Assembly: GCA_029262115.1 (NCBI GenBank)
Contig: JAJCZZ010000096.1
Location: 1-64,000, forward strand
DNA from: Gemmatimonadota bacterium
Lineage (GTDB): Bacteria; Gemmatimonadota; Gemmatimonadetes; Longimicrobiales; Gaopeijiaceae
Direction: 5' to 3'
DNA: 64,000 nucleotides
Shown: positions 39,845 through 50,307 of the stretch, piece by piece
Layout of the letters: each line of letters begins with the position of its first letter
Position numbering within the stretch: position 1 is the stretch's first letter
Notes under the pieces: model-generated
Seen by the model: only the letters and a program-made list of their open reading frames with translations
Databases searched by the model: none
Told to the model about the DNA's origin: nothing
Made by a program: the position numbers and the translations under genes

Positions 39845-42091
39845 TTGGACCTTCCACAAGGCAGCTACGGCGACCTGATCGAGCATGCGCCGCAAGCGGT
39901 GGCCGTGTACTCGCTCGAAGGGCAGTTGCTGTTCCTCAACAAGGTCGGACGTGAGAACGCCGGTACCGGTGAGCAGGACGATCCACGATCGGGCCCAGAG
40001 AACCGGTGGCTGGGCGCGGACCCCAAGGTCGCCGCGAGCCGCTTCGACGACTTCTTCCGCCACCTACGGGACGCCGAGACCGGCACAACCATCGCGTCGC
40101 CTCCGCCCGAGCCCGGACTGGAGCCGACCGTCAGGGGAGTCCGGCTGCCTGACTGTATTGCATTGTATGCTGCCGACGCTACCGCCATCGCGTCGGCATG
40201 GGACGCCGTGGACGAGGCCTGGACGGCTGCGGAGAAAATTCGCGGTGAGTATACTGCGTTGGTCGATCGATACCCCTTCGGAATGCTTGCGGCCTTCGAC
40301 CCCGACCTCCGCTTCACCGCGGCGGGCGGAACGAATTGGGCCGAGGCGAATCCGGAGGTCGACCTCGCCGCATTGCTGGATGAAGGCACCCCCGGAGAAG
40401 GTGCCGCTCGTGAACTGAGACGTCTGGCACGGCGAGCCCTCGACGGGCTGACGTCACGGTCCCGCATTGTCGTGGCGGGGTGCACGCTTGACGTCTGGAC
40501 CGGCCCCCTTCCTCCAGACGAGCACGGTGCACCCCGGGGCATGCTGGTCAGCCGAGACCTCACCCACGAGCTGGCCCTTCGCGACCGGGTCGACCTTCTC
40601 GAGCGCGCCACGGACGCTACAAACGTCGGCATCACCCTGGTCGATATCCTCGCGCCCGACCAGCCCATAATCTACGCGAGTAGCGGATTCGCTCGCATGA
40701 CCGGATATACGCGAGACGAGGTCATCGGACGAAACTGCCGCTTCCTCCAGGGCGAAGGGACGGACCCGGTCACGGCGGACTCGATCCGGGAAGCGATTGA
40801 GGACGGCCGCGGCTTCATCGGAACCATCCAGAACTACAGGAAGGACGGGTCCCGCTTCTGGAATCGACTCTCGTTGACCCCATTCGAGGCCTCCGAGGCC
40901 TCGGAGCCCCACTATTACATCGGAATCCAGGAAGATGTCACCCAGCTCCTCGAGAGTCGGCTCGAGCACGAGCACGCACGCCGTTTGGCGGAGCTCGGGA
41001 CGCTGGCCGGCAGCGTCGCGCACGACTTCAACCATGTCTTGATGGAGATCGTCGCTCGAGTCGACCTGTGCGACGACGTTCCCGAAGGCAATGCGGTGGC
41101 CACGGAGTTGGACGGCATCGGGCACGCCGCGCGGCGCGGCGCCACCCTCGTCCAACAACTCCTGACCTACGCCCGCCGGCAGACGAGCCCGCCCGCCTCG
41201 AGCGAAGGGGGTTGTCTGATCCGGTCGCTTCTACCGGGTGCGGCCCGACTCCTTCCGAGCCGCGTACGGCTTCGCGTCGAAGAGTCGGGCGGCCCGACGG
41301 TGGTTGCCGTCGACCCATTCAAGATGGAACAGCTCCTTCTCAACTTGTTCAAGAATGCCGCCGACGCGATGCGAGACGGCGGCGAGCTGCTCGTACGAAT
41401 CGTGACGACGGGCGATGGAAAGTGGGTCCAACTCGAAGTGGTGGACGAGGGTGGCGGCATTCCCGAAGAGATCCGTGATCGGATCTTCGACGCGTTTTTC
41501 ACGACCAAGGGCGCGGACGGCACGGGGCTCGGCCTGAGCTCCGTGGCCAGGATCGTGGACGCAGCGGGTGGAACCGTTTCCGTGAAGTCGGAGGCCGGAC
41601 GGGGCAGCACGTTCAGCGTGCGGCTGCCGACCGTAAACCGGACGGACGAAGTCCAGGATGCCGTCACGCCACGCGTGCATCCCCCCGTCAATTCCCTCGT
41701 GGGCCTGTGCGTCCTGATTGCCGAAGACCAGCCAGGCCTTCGGGACGTCCTTCGCCGCCTGCTCACGCGCCGAGGGCTCACGGTGACGTCCGCGAGCGAT
41801 GGTCGGGAAGCCCTGGAAATCCTCGAGCGGTCGCCGTCCGGCACGTTCGATCTGATCCTCACCGACCTCGAGATGCCGCGAATGAACGGTGCCGATCTGC
41901 TGCGCCAGGCCGCCGCGATGCTTCCTGTGGGGGAGGAACTGCCGTGGATGGTTCTGATGTCGGGCGACCTCGGCGGGGACGTCGACGTGCCGCCGCACAC
42001 GGCCTTCCTGGAGAAACCCTTCGAGATCAACGAGCTGCTGTCAATGATCGAACGGACCGTAACGGGCGACGAGGCGATCACCGGAACGTGA
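39845..42091 (+). CDS. Hybrid histidine kinase with LOV blue-light domain (PAS-PAS-LOV-HK-REC)
   Basis: 748 residues, TTG start at 39845 after GGGGA. Two N-terminal PAS-like domains (IEHAPQAVAVYSLEGQLLFL and YPFGMLAAFDPDLRFTA) precede a LOV domain at about 255-370. The photoactive motif GRNCRFLQGEGTDP puts the flavin-adduct Cys at residue 298. The other FMN contacts are present too: NYRKDGSRFWNRLSL (two Asn) and YIGIQEDVT (Gln). The kinase part has the phosphoacceptor His393 in VAHDFNHVL, N-box NLFKNAADAM, DEGGGIPEE and GTGLGLSSV. A C-terminal receiver (VLIAEDQPGLRD, LILTDLEMP with Asp674, LEKPF) completes it. No transmembrane segment: cytoplasmic light sensor. The output partner is not encoded nearby. 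Confidence 0.93.
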   Translation: MDLPQGSYGDLIEHAPQAVAVYSLEGQLLFLNKVGRENAGTGEQDDPRSGPENRWLGADPKVAASRFDDFFRHLRDAETGTTIASPPPEPGLEPTVRGVRLPDCIALYAADATAIASAWDAVDEAWTAAEKIRGEYTALVDRYPFGMLAAFDPDLRFTAAGGTNWAEANPEVDLAALLDEGTPGEGAARELRRLARRALDGLTSRSRIVVAGCTLDVWTGPLPPDEHGAPRGMLVSRDLTHELALRDRVDLLERATDATNVGITLVDILAPDQPIIYASSGFARMTGYTRDEVIGRNCRFLQGEGTDPVTADSIREAIEDGRGFIGTIQNYRKDGSRFWNRLSLTPFEASEASEPHYYIGIQEDVTQLLESRLEHEHARRLAELGTLAGSVAHDFNHVLMEIVARVDLCDDVPEGNAVATELDGIGHAARRGATLVQQLLTYARRQTSPPASSEGGCLIRSLLPGAARLLPSRVRLRVEESGGPTVVAVDPFKMEQLLLNLFKNAADAMRDGGELLVRIVTTGDGKWVQLEVVDEGGGIPEEIRDRIFDAFFTTKGADGTGLGLSSVARIVDAAGGTVSVKSEAGRGSTFSVRLPTVNRTDEVQDAVTPRVHPPVNSLVGLCVLIAEDQPGLRDVLRRLLTRRGLTVTSASDGREALEILERSPSGTFDLILTDLEMPRMNGADLLRQAAAMLPVGEELPWMVLMSGDLGGDVDVPPHTAFLEKPFEINELLSMIERTVTGDEAITGT

Positions 42092-42114
42092 GCCTTCCCG
42101 GAGCTCGCCACTGG

Positions 42115-44619
42115 CTATTCGTACCGTAGCGCGACCATCGGATCGACGCGCGACGCTCTGCGCGCCGGCAGGTACCCCGCCAGGAAGGACACCGCACCGA
42201 TGGTGGCGGCTACGAGCACGACCACGACCGGGTCCGAGCCGTCGAGGCCGAACAGGAGCGACTCGGCCCACCGTCCCAGCGCCAGCGCCGCCACGATTCC
42301 CAGGATCCCCCCGACGATCGTCATCCGGGTGACCTGAGCCAGGATCATCGCTCGGACACGACCGCCCCCAGCTCCCAGCGCCATCCGCAAGCCGATCTCA
42401 CGGGTACGCTGCGCCACCGTATACGTGAGCACGCCGTACAGCCCGACCGCGGCGAGTAAGGTCGCAAGAATGGCGAACGCGGCGGACAGCGTGCTGATGA
42501 GCCGGTCGATCACGATGTTCTCGTCGATCTGGCCTTCGAGCGTCTTGATGTCCTCGACCGGCAGGTTGGCGTCCAACTCCCGGACCACGGGGTTGATCGC
42601 GCGCATGATCTCGGAAGGATCGAGACCCGTCCGGACGTAGAAGTGCATGGACGTGAGATCGTCCGCTTGCCGGTACGGCAGCGTGTAGACGGCGGGCACT
42701 TCGTCTTTGACTGCCGAGTACCGTGCGTTCTCCACGACGCCCACGATCTCGGTATCGAGCTCGACATCGTTGCCCGACCGGGTCGCCATGAACTTGCCGA
42801 CCGCGGTGCGTGGGTCGAGACCGAAGCGCTCCGCGAAGGCTTCGTTGATGACGGCGACCTTGGCCGCTCCCTCCACATCGGAGGGGGTGAACTCCCGCCC
42901 GGCCAACAGAGGGATCTGCAAGGCGGAATAGTAGCCGGGGCCGACCTGAGAGTACCTCGAGTTCGCGTTGACGTCGGGCGTCCATTCAAAGCCCTCGACC
43001 GACACGCTATTGCCCCAACTGTTTCCCGCCAGAACAGGGACACGTGAGGCCGTGACGGCCGTCGCCCCCGGCAGCCCGGCCAGGCGCTCCTCGATGCGGA
43101 TGAAGAGATTTCGGGCTTCCAACGGCGTGTACCCGTTCAACGTGGGGGAGAGGGAGAACGTCACCACGTTCGTGGGGTTCAGACCGAGGTCGATCGCGCT
43201 CACGTTCATCAGGCTCCGCACGAACAGCCCCGCTCCGACGAGCAGCGTCATGGACAGTGCGATCTGCGCGGTGACCAGGCCGGACCGGAAGCGTGCCGCC
43301 GCCCGCGCTCCCGACGGCTGCCCGGACGATTTGAGTCCGACGATCAGGTCGGTGCGGGTGGCGTGGAGCGCCGGATACATCCCGAACAGGAAGCCGGTGC
43401 CGATCGAGACGAGCGCCGCGAACGCCACCACCCCGGGGCTGAGGGCCACCGTGATGGTCTCCAGAGCGTCGGGGGGCAAGATGGAAGGCAGGAGTCCGAG
43501 CGTCCAATCCGCCACCACCAGACTCGCCACGCCGCCGGCCGCCGCCAGCACAAGCGATTCCACCAGGAGCTGCGTCAGAAGCTGCCGGCGGCTGGCGCCC
43601 ATCGCGCCGCGGATGGCCATCTCCTGCGCCCGGGCCGCCCCACGCGCCAGGAGCAGATTCGCGATGTTCGCACACGCGATCAGAAGAACCATCCCCGTGA
43701 TCAAAAAGAGGAGGCGTAGCGGCGTGGTCACCTCCCCGTGAAGGGTGCTCTGACCACGGTGCCCGGGGGCCATGACCAGCTCTTTTGCCAGAAAGCGCTC
43801 CATGGTCGACTCGCTCATCGCCGACTGGAGCGGTGCCTCCACATCGCGGATCAGCGACGAATAGCGGGCGTTCATTTCGGCGTGGGCCTCCTCGATCGAC
43901 ACTCCGGGAGCCAGCCTCCCGAATGCATACGCCCAGTACCAACGCCGATTCTCGAAGCCGTCGAACCAGGGCAGCATGACCGAACGCATCGTCATCGGCA
44001 CGAAGACGTCCGGAGATGCCCCCAACGTGGTCCCGGTGAATCCGGCCTGGGCCACGCCGACCACCGTCATCGGCTCGCCGTTGATGATCAAAGTCCGATT
44101 GAGCACCGTCGGATCCGCGCCCAGATCGTTCGCCCAGTACTCGTGGCTGAGGACGGTCACGTAGTGGCCACCGATGTCCCGGTCGTCGTCGGGGCCGAGC
44201 AACCGACCCAATGCGGGGCGGGCACCGAGGACGGGGAAGTAGCTGCCCGTCACCTGAAGCCCAGTGCCGTTCGTCGTTGTCCCGTCGAACGACAGGTTGA
44301 CCCCGAACAGCACGTGGCCGGCCACCCCGGACATCGTGCTGCTCTCGTGGTCGATGAGGTCTCGCAGCATCGGGTAGCTCAGGACCTCGTCACATCCCCC
44401 CGCCGATCCGCAGGAGTTGGAGCCGGGCTGCGGGCCGGGCACCGCGAAGTTGACGAGCCGCTCCGGCTCCTGTACGGGGAGCCGCTGGAGAAGGAGTTGG
44501 TCGAAGAGCGAGAAGATGGCCGCGTTCGCCCCGATCCCCAGGGCGAGCGACAGGATCGCAACCGCGGTCACGAAGGGCGTCTTCCGGAGCGTCCGTACCG
44601 CCATTCTCAACGTCTTCAT
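42115..44619 (-). CDS. ABC transporter permease, ADOP type, without prefix domain
   Basis: 834 residues from ATG 44619, which has GGGAG about 6 nt upstream. TM1 is FVTAVAILSLALGIGANAAI, followed by two MacB-like periplasmic domains and two FtsX blocks (VLLIACANIANLLLARGAAR and GLYGVLTYTVAQRTREIGLR). The first periplasmic domain contains a Cys pair, NSCGSAGGCDEV, not seen in the other four ADOPs of the window. No regulator or ATPase gene adjoins. Its 3' end is 24 nt from the convergent LOV kinase gene. The longer open frame to 44739 is not family-like. Confidence 0.88.
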   Translation of the reverse strand: MKTLRMAVRTLRKTPFVTAVAILSLALGIGANAAIFSLFDQLLLQRLPVQEPERLVNFAVPGPQPGSNSCGSAGGCDEVLSYPMLRDLIDHESSTMSGVAGHVLFGVNLSFDGTTTNGTGLQVTGSYFPVLGARPALGRLLGPDDDRDIGGHYVTVLSHEYWANDLGADPTVLNRTLIINGEPMTVVGVAQAGFTGTTLGASPDVFVPMTMRSVMLPWFDGFENRRWYWAYAFGRLAPGVSIEEAHAEMNARYSSLIRDVEAPLQSAMSESTMERFLAKELVMAPGHRGQSTLHGEVTTPLRLLFLITGMVLLIACANIANLLLARGAARAQEMAIRGAMGASRRQLLTQLLVESLVLAAAGGVASLVVADWTLGLLPSILPPDALETITVALSPGVVAFAALVSIGTGFLFGMYPALHATRTDLIVGLKSSGQPSGARAAARFRSGLVTAQIALSMTLLVGAGLFVRSLMNVSAIDLGLNPTNVVTFSLSPTLNGYTPLEARNLFIRIEERLAGLPGATAVTASRVPVLAGNSWGNSVSVEGFEWTPDVNANSRYSQVGPGYYSALQIPLLAGREFTPSDVEGAAKVAVINEAFAERFGLDPRTAVGKFMATRSGNDVELDTEIVGVVENARYSAVKDEVPAVYTLPYRQADDLTSMHFYVRTGLDPSEIMRAINPVVRELDANLPVEDIKTLEGQIDENIVIDRLISTLSAAFAILATLLAAVGLYGVLTYTVAQRTREIGLRMALGAGGGRVRAMILAQVTRMTIVGGILGIVAALALGRWAESLLFGLDGSDPVVVVLVAATIGAVSFLAGYLPARRASRVDPMVALRYE

Positions 44620-44934
44620 CGTTCTCTCCCGACCCTGCCCGGTATACTGGGTCGAGCCGCCCCCGAAGTCTCGCGGCCGGCTCGTTGTCGATGGGTGAGA
44701 CGCCGTCAACGGTGGAACCGTTGTGAGCGCCAGTCGCATCTACTGATCAGGCGGCCTTATCCGAAGGCGACCCACCATTGGGTCCACTCTTCACGGAAGG
44801 CCTCCGATCAGGATGAACCGCCCTTGGGTCCCCTTCCTATGGCATGTAGGTTGGGAACCTCCGGTGGCGCCCGAGCAGCAGGCCGCCGCCCTCAAAAACG
44901 TTATCGAAGGATCCGGTCAGAAGCCGGGAACGAC
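44620..44934. other. Divergent intergenic region upstream of leuS
   Basis: 315 nt between an ADOP gene (minus) and leuS (plus). Two compact inverted repeats stand out: AACGGT-GGA-ACCGTT (44708-44722) and GACCCA-CCAT-TGGGTC (44769-44784). They may be operators or leader hairpins. GGTGGAACCG resembles the core of a T-box but the rest of a T-box is absent. I see no RNA gene and no credible small ORF. Confidence 0.4.
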
Positions 44935-47385
44935 ATGGACAACGACACCGCCGGGTACGACCCGTCTGAAGTCGAGGCGAAGTGGCAGCGCCTGTGGCAG
45001 GAACGCGGCACCAACACGTTCGCCTGCGAGGCGCTCGCGGCCGCGGACCGCCCGTACTACAACCTCCTCATGTTCCCCTACCCCTCCGCGGAGGGACTCC
45101 ACGTCGGCAACATCTACGCGTTCACGGGGGCCGATGTCCATGCGCGCTTCCAACGCTTGACCGGGAAGCAAGTCTTCGAGCCCATCGGGTTCGACGCGTT
45201 CGGAATCCACTCGGAGAACTTCGCGTTGAAGCGGGGCGTTCACCCCATGGATCTGATTCCCTCCAACGTCGAGAACTTCACACGGCAGTTGAAGCGGACG
45301 GGCGGGATGTTCGATTGGGAGCATGCGGTCGATACCACGGACCCGGCCTACTACAAGTGGACGCAGTGGGTTTTCCTTCAACTGTTCAAAGCCGGCCTGG
45401 CCGAGCGGAAGGAGGCCCCGGTCAACTGGTGTCCGTCCTGCATGACCGTGTTGGCCAACGAGCAGGTCGTCGGGGGTGAGTGCGAGCGTTGCGGGACGCC
45501 GGTGGAGCAGCGCCGTATTGCGCAGTGGTTCTTCAAGATCACGAAGTACGCCCAGCGCCTCCTGGACAATCTGGAGACGCTGGACTGGTCGGATACGACC
45601 CGGAAGGCGCAGAGCAACTGGATCGGACGGAGCACCGGAGCCGAGCTGCACTTCCCGGTTCTGGGAGATGCCGGAGAGCCGACCGGGGCCACCCTGGACG
45701 TCTTCACCACCCGACCGGACACCGTCTTCGGCGCGACCTACATGGTCGTGGCTCCCGAGCACCCGTTGGTGGAGTCTCTGACCACGCCCGGCGAGGAGGA
45801 CGCCGTCGCGACGTACGTCCGGGAAGCCACGCATCAGGATCTCGTCGCCCGCCAGAAGACGGACAAGACCAAGACGGGCGTGTTCACGGGCGGCTTCTGC
45901 CGGAATCCTGCCACGGGAGAGCGGATTCCCGTCTGGGTGGCCGACTACGTCCTGATGAACTATGGCACGGGCGCCATCATGGCCGTGCCGGGGCACGACG
46001 AACGTGACTTCGAGTTCGCAAGCGCCTTCGGTCTGCCGATCGTGCGGGTGGTGGCGGGCCCGGACGACAGCGCGGCCTCTCCGCTGGGTGAAGCCTACGT
46101 CGGTCCCGGCTCCCTGGTGAACTCCGGTGCGTTCGATGGCACCGACGTCTCGGACTCCGTGGAAGCCGTGACGGCGTGGGCCGAAAAGGCCGGATGGGGC
46201 ACCGGGCGAGTGAATTATCGCCTGCACGATTGGTGCATCTCCCGGCAGCGGTACTGGGGCCCGCCGATCCCGATCATCCACTGCGACGCGTGCGGGGCCG
46301 TGGCCGTTCCCGAAGAAGACCTCCCCGTGGTGCTCCCGCGCGTGGAGGACTTCAAGCCCGATGACAGCGGCATCAGCCCGCTCGCCCGGGTTGAGTCGTG
46401 GTACCGGACAACGTGCCCGGAATGCGGTGCGGACGCCCGCCGCGAGACGGACGTGTCCGACACCTTCCTCGATTCGGGGTGGTACTTCCTCCGCTACCCA
46501 TCGACCGACTTCGACGATCGCGCTTTCGACCCCGCCATCACCAGGAAATGGCTCCCGGTCGACACCTACATCGGCGGCAACGAGCACGCGGTCCTGCACC
46601 TGATGTACGCGCGCTTCCTGACCATGGTGCTGCACGACCTGGGGCATCTGGACTTCGAGGAGCCGTTCACGCGATTTCGCGCGCACGGGCTCATCACGAA
46701 GGACGGGGCCAAGATGTCGAAGAGCCGCGGCAACGTGGTCGTTCCGGATCCGATCATCGACCAGGTCGGGGCGGACACGTTCCGCACGTACCTGATGTTC
46801 CTGGGTCCCTACGGCGAAGGCGGAGACTACAACGATCAGGGTATCCAGGGACCACACGGCTTCCTGCACCGCCTTTGGTCCACCGCTCTGGCGTCCACCG
46901 ATCACACGCCCGACCCGGACGTCGAGCGGAAGGTGCACCAGACCACCAAGCAGTGCAGTGAGCAGCTACCCGAACTCGGCTATAACACGTCGATCGCCGC
47001 TCTGATGGAGTGCCTCAACACCATCCGCTCCGGGGGACGGACGGCTGCGCGGGCCGAAATCGAGCCGCTCGTGGTCATGGTCGCTCCATTCGCCCCTCAC
47101 CTCGCCGAAGAGCTGTGGGAGCGGATGGGGGGTGAGGGGTCGATCTTCGACGGTGCTCGCTGGCCGACGTGGAACGACAACAAACTCGTGGAGGATTCCC
47201 TGGAGATGGCCGTGCAGGTCAATGGTCGGCTTCGCGGAACCGTGCACGTGTCCAAGGAGGCCACCGATGACGCCGTCATCGCCGCGGCTCGCGCGGACGA
47301 CAACGTGGCTCGCTTCCTGGCAGAAGGGACCGAACGCAAGGTGATCGTAGTGAAGGAACGACTCGTCAACTTCGTGGTGACCTGA
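44935..47385 (+). CDS. leuS: Leucyl-tRNA synthetase
   Basis: 816 residues, class I synthetase charging tRNA-Leu. The HIGH-type motif is in [18 protein letters not shown], the zinc-knuckle-like [18 protein letters not shown] with ECERCG follows, and the CP1 editing domain runs about residues 220-400 ([35 protein letters not shown]). The catalytic half resumes at [20 protein letters not shown], and the KMSKS loop is [12 protein letters not shown]. The anticodon-binding and C-terminal domains are complete. Start ATG 44935; a much longer open frame upstream is antisense to the ADOP gene. The TGA overlaps the tkt ATG (TGATG). Confidence 0.97.
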   Translation: MDNDTAGYDPSEVEAKWQRLWQERGTNTFACEALAAADRPYYNLLMFPYPSAEGLHVGNIYAFTGADVHARFQRLTGKQVFEPIGFDAFGIHSENFALKRGVHPMDLIPSNVENFTRQLKRTGGMFDWEHAVDTTDPAYYKWTQWVFLQLFKAGLAERKEAPVNWCPSCMTVLANEQVVGGECERCGTPVEQRRIAQWFFKITKYAQRLLDNLETLDWSDTTRKAQSNWIGRSTGAELHFPVLGDAGEPTGATLDVFTTRPDTVFGATYMVVAPEHPLVESLTTPGEEDAVATYVREATHQDLVARQKTDKTKTGVFTGGFCRNPATGERIPVWVADYVLMNYGTGAIMAVPGHDERDFEFASAFGLPIVRVVAGPDDSAASPLGEAYVGPGSLVNSGAFDGTDVSDSVEAVTAWAEKAGWGTGRVNYRLHDWCISRQRYWGPPIPIIHCDACGAVAVPEEDLPVVLPRVEDFKPDDSGISPLARVESWYRTTCPECGADARRETDVSDTFLDSGWYFLRYPSTDFDDRAFDPAITRKWLPVDTYIGGNEHAVLHLMYARFLTMVLHDLGHLDFEEPFTRFRAHGLITKDGAKMSKSRGNVVVPDPIIDQVGADTFRTYLMFLGPYGEGGDYNDQGIQGPHGFLHRLWSTALASTDHTPDPDVERKVHQTTKQCSEQLPELGYNTSIAALMECLNTIRSGGRTAARAEIEPLVVMVAPFAPHLAEELWERMGGEGSIFDGARWPTWNDNKLVEDSLEMAVQVNGRLRGTVHVSKEATDDAVIAAARADDNVARFLAEGTERKVIVVKERLVNFVVT

Positions 47386-49418
47386 TGGAATCCAATGCCT
47401 TGAATGACCTTCAGCGTCTTTCAATCGATGCGATTCGCGTTCTCTCCATGGACGCTGTCCAGCGAGCGAATTCCGGCCACCCCGGCACGCCCATGGCGCT
47501 CGCCCCCGTGGGCTACGCGCTGTTCACTCGCCATGTGCGCCACAATCCGGGGAATCCGGGCTGGCTGGACCGCGATCGGTTCGTCCTGTCGGTCGGACAC
47601 GCCTCGATGCTCCTGTACTCCATGCTCCATCTGAGCGGATACGAAGTGTCGGAAGCGGATATCCGGAACTTCAGACAGTGGGGATCGCCGACTGCAGGCC
47701 ACCCGGAGTACGGGCACGTCCCCGGCGCGGAGACCACGACCGGCCCCCTCGGACAGGGCGCCGCCAACTCCGTGGGTATGGCGTTGGCCGAGCGGTGGCT
47801 GGCGGCCCGCTTCAACCGCCCCGGTCACCAGATCGTTGACCACCGGACGTGGGCCCTGTGCTCCGATGGCGACCTCATGGAGGGGATTTCCCACGAGGCC
47901 GCTGAACTCGCTGGACACCAACGACTGGGTAAGCTGACGTGGATCTGGGACGACAACCGGATCACGATCGAGGGCGATACCAACCTGTCGACGTCCACGG
48001 ATCAGGCTGCACGCTTCGAGGCGTACGGTTGGCACGTGGTGGAGGTCGACGATGGGAACGACCTCGACGCGATCGACGCGGCTCTGGCGGCCGCACGGGC
48101 CGAGACGGAGCGGCCGACCTTCGTGGTCTTGCGCACGATCATCGGCTACGGAAGCCCCAACAAGGCTGGGAGCGAGTCGAGTCACGGCGCCCCGTTGGGT
48201 GAGGACGAGGTAGAGGCCACGAAGCGCAACCTGGGATATCCATCTCCTGAGCCATTCTGGGTCGACCCGACTGCCCGCCAGCATTGGGCCGAGTGTCGAG
48301 ACCGCGGCGCCACCTGGGAGAAGGAGTGGACCGCCCGCTTCGACGCCTACCGCGCCGCGCATCCGGACCTTGCCGCTTCACTCGAGGCTTCCACGGCCGG
48401 CCGACTACCCGACGGGTGGGACGAATCCATTCCGGATCTCTCGGCCGTCGACGAGGCGGACGCGACGCGCAACTGGTCGGGGAAGGTCCTCCAGGGCGTC
48501 GCCGCCGGAGTGCCTCAGCTCGTCGGCGGCTCCGCCGATCTGGGGGGTTCCAACAAGACCGACATCTCCGGGGCGGAGGGCCTGCTTCCGGACTCCCCAG
48601 GGGGCCGGCTGGTCCACTTCGGGGTGCGCGAGCACGCCATGGCCTCCGTCATGAACGGAATGGCGCTTCACGGCGGGGTTCGCCCGTTCGGCGGGACGTT
48701 CCTGATCTTCTCGGATTACATGCGGCCCGCCATCCGACTTGCCGCACTGATGGGTCAGCCGGTGATCTACGTATTCACGCACGACTCGATCGGTCTCGGA
48801 GAGGATGGTCCGACCCACCAGCCGGTGGAGCAGCTCGCCGCCTTGCGGGCCATCCCCAACCTGTGCGACATGCGCCCGTGCGACGCCGCCGAGACCGAGG
48901 TGGCGTGGAAGGTGGCTGTCGAACGGGCCGATGGTCCCGTGTTCCTGTCGCTGACCCGACAGAAGGTGGCCGTTCTCACGCGCGGCGACGGCCCGGCCTC
49001 CACGGATGGGCTGGCCTCCGCCGACGGGCTCAGACGTGGTGGATATGTCCTCGCCGAGGCGTCGAACGGCGGCCCGGACGTGATTCTGATCGGGAGCGGA
49101 AGCGAGGTCGCCGTGGCGCTCGAAGCTCGGGACCTTCTCGAGGGGGAAGGGGTGCCCACGCGGGTCGTCAGCATGCCGAGCTGGTACCTCTTCCGGAAAC
49201 AAGGCGCCGTGTATCGGGACGCAGTGCTCCCCCGTGCCGTGCCCGTGCGCGTTTCGGTGGAAGCGGCTTCGACCTTCGGTTGGTCGGAGTGGGTGGGCGC
49301 CGAGGGGGCGTCCGTGGGAATCGACCACTTCGGTGCTTCGGCGCCTGCGGACGTACTGTACGCCCAGTTCGGCATCACCCCCGAGGCCGTGGCGGCGGCG
49401 GCGCGCGAGCGGCTCTAA
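47385..49418 (+). CDS. tkt: Transketolase
   Basis: 677 residues, thiamine-diphosphate enzyme of the pentose phosphate pathway. Motifs in order: [40 protein letters not shown], the ThDP-binding [20 protein letters not shown] ending in [11 protein letters not shown], the pyrimidine-domain [54 protein letters not shown] and the C-terminal VSMPSWYLF. It overlaps leuS by one base, an uncommon partnership that suggests co-transcription. The gene ends before a hairpin at 49438-49457. Confidence 0.97.
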   Translation: MESNALNDLQRLSIDAIRVLSMDAVQRANSGHPGTPMALAPVGYALFTRHVRHNPGNPGWLDRDRFVLSVGHASMLLYSMLHLSGYEVSEADIRNFRQWGSPTAGHPEYGHVPGAETTTGPLGQGAANSVGMALAERWLAARFNRPGHQIVDHRTWALCSDGDLMEGISHEAAELAGHQRLGKLTWIWDDNRITIEGDTNLSTSTDQAARFEAYGWHVVEVDDGNDLDAIDAALAAARAETERPTFVVLRTIIGYGSPNKAGSESSHGAPLGEDEVEATKRNLGYPSPEPFWVDPTARQHWAECRDRGATWEKEWTARFDAYRAAHPDLAASLEASTAGRLPDGWDESIPDLSAVDEADATRNWSGKVLQGVAAGVPQLVGGSADLGGSNKTDISGAEGLLPDSPGGRLVHFGVREHAMASVMNGMALHGGVRPFGGTFLIFSDYMRPAIRLAALMGQPVIYVFTHDSIGLGEDGPTHQPVEQLAALRAIPNLCDMRPCDAAETEVAWKVAVERADGPVFLSLTRQKVAVLTRGDGPASTDGLASADGLRRGGYVLAEASNGGPDVILIGSGSEVAVALEARDLLEGEGVPTRVVSMPSWYLFRKQGAVYRDAVLPRAVPVRVSVEAASTFGWSEWVGAEGASVGIDHFGASAPADVLYAQFGITPEAVAAAARERL

Positions 49419-49437
49419 GCCTGATCGGGCGATCCCA

Positions 49438-49457
49438 TACGCGGCCGCTGCCGCGTA
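49438..49457 (+). terminator. Hairpin after tkt, possible terminator
   Basis: A perfect 7-bp stem TACGCGG/CCGCGTA with a 6-nt loop lies 20 nt after the tkt stop. There is no T run after it, so it could be an atypical terminator or just an mRNA 3'-end structure. Confidence 0.35.
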
Positions 49458-49596
49458 CGAAGCTCGCGAACACTTTCCTTACATCTCCGCCACCACTCCA
49501 CCACCCCCGTGCAGCGCTCGAACGGCAGGTTCATTGGAGGCTGTCGCACGAATCGGGGTGGGCCCGGGTCGGCGCAGCCGCACGCCGAGGTGACCG

Positions 49597-50307
49597 ATGC
49601 GAACGAGCGCGCTGTTGTGCGCCATTCTGACCACCCTGTCTCCCGGACTGGCGGACGCCCAAAGTGACGACGGGCCGAGGACTCGTGAGGCCGAGGAAGC
49701 AGTGGCCGCGGCCCGCGCCGGCGGGACGATCCTGCTCTGCCGGCACGCCCTTACATCGCGCTTCAGCGAGCGGGAGCCCATCGACTACTCGGACGTGGCC
49801 AGCCAGCGCCGACTCTCACCGGCCGGCGAGGAGCAGAGTCGGCAAATCGGACGGGCGCTTCGGGACCAGGGTATTCTGATCCAGGAAGTCGTCTCAAGTC
49901 CGATGGACCGGGCCATTCGGACGGCCGCGCTCATGGTCGGCGCACCGCGCATCGACAGCATCTGGCACACGAACGACGGCAACTACGACGGTCCTGCACG
50001 GGAACATCGACGACGTGCTCTATCCGTCTCCGTGCCGGCCGGCAACCGACTCATCGTGTCTCACATCTCGACCATGAAGTCGGTGGTTCCCGAAGTCGAC
50101 GGTCGTGTGAGTGAAGGCGACTGTGTGGTACTACGCCCCGAGGGCGAGGGGCACGACGTCATCGGTATCGTACCGGCACAGGCATGGTCGCGGGAGGCAT
50201 CGGGGTACCACCGTCCCGGGCCGAGCATGGCAGAGATCATCGCGTCGTTGGCCTCGGCTGGTCAGCGGTGGCGAGGAGCCCCGGTGGTAGAGGTGGCACC
50301 CGGGTAG
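49597..50307 (+). CDS. Secreted histidine phosphatase superfamily protein
   Basis: 236 residues. A signal peptide (ALLCAILTTLSPGLADAQ) leads into a histidine-phosphatase fold: GGTILLCRHALTSRF with the phospho-acceptor His, RLSPAGEEQSRQIGRAL, VVSSPMDRAIRTAALMVG with the second Arg, and LIVSHISTMK with the second catalytic His. The acceptor motif reads RHA instead of the usual RHG. It is not the operon's missing histidinol-phosphatase, since it is exported and of another superfamily. The last 24 codons overlap the 3' end of the convergent protease gene by 71 nt. Confidence 0.8.
   Translation: MRTSALLCAILTTLSPGLADAQSDDGPRTREAEEAVAAARAGGTILLCRHALTSRFSEREPIDYSDVASQRRLSPAGEEQSRQIGRALRDQGILIQEVVSSPMDRAIRTAALMVGAPRIDSIWHTNDGNYDGPAREHRRRALSVSVPAGNRLIVSHISTMKSVVPEVDGRVSEGDCVVLRPEGEGHDVIGIVPAQAWSREASGYHRPGPSMAEIIASLASAGQRWRGAPVVEVAPG

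Noticed and set aside
44710-44720. T-box element upstream of leuS
   Set aside because: Only a GGTGGAACCG-like core is visible, without a specifier stem, the rest of the T-box sequence or a terminator.
43738-44934. Extension of leuS upstream to 43738
   Set aside because: That part is antisense to the ADOP permease gene, and the synthetase family begins at the ATG at 44935.
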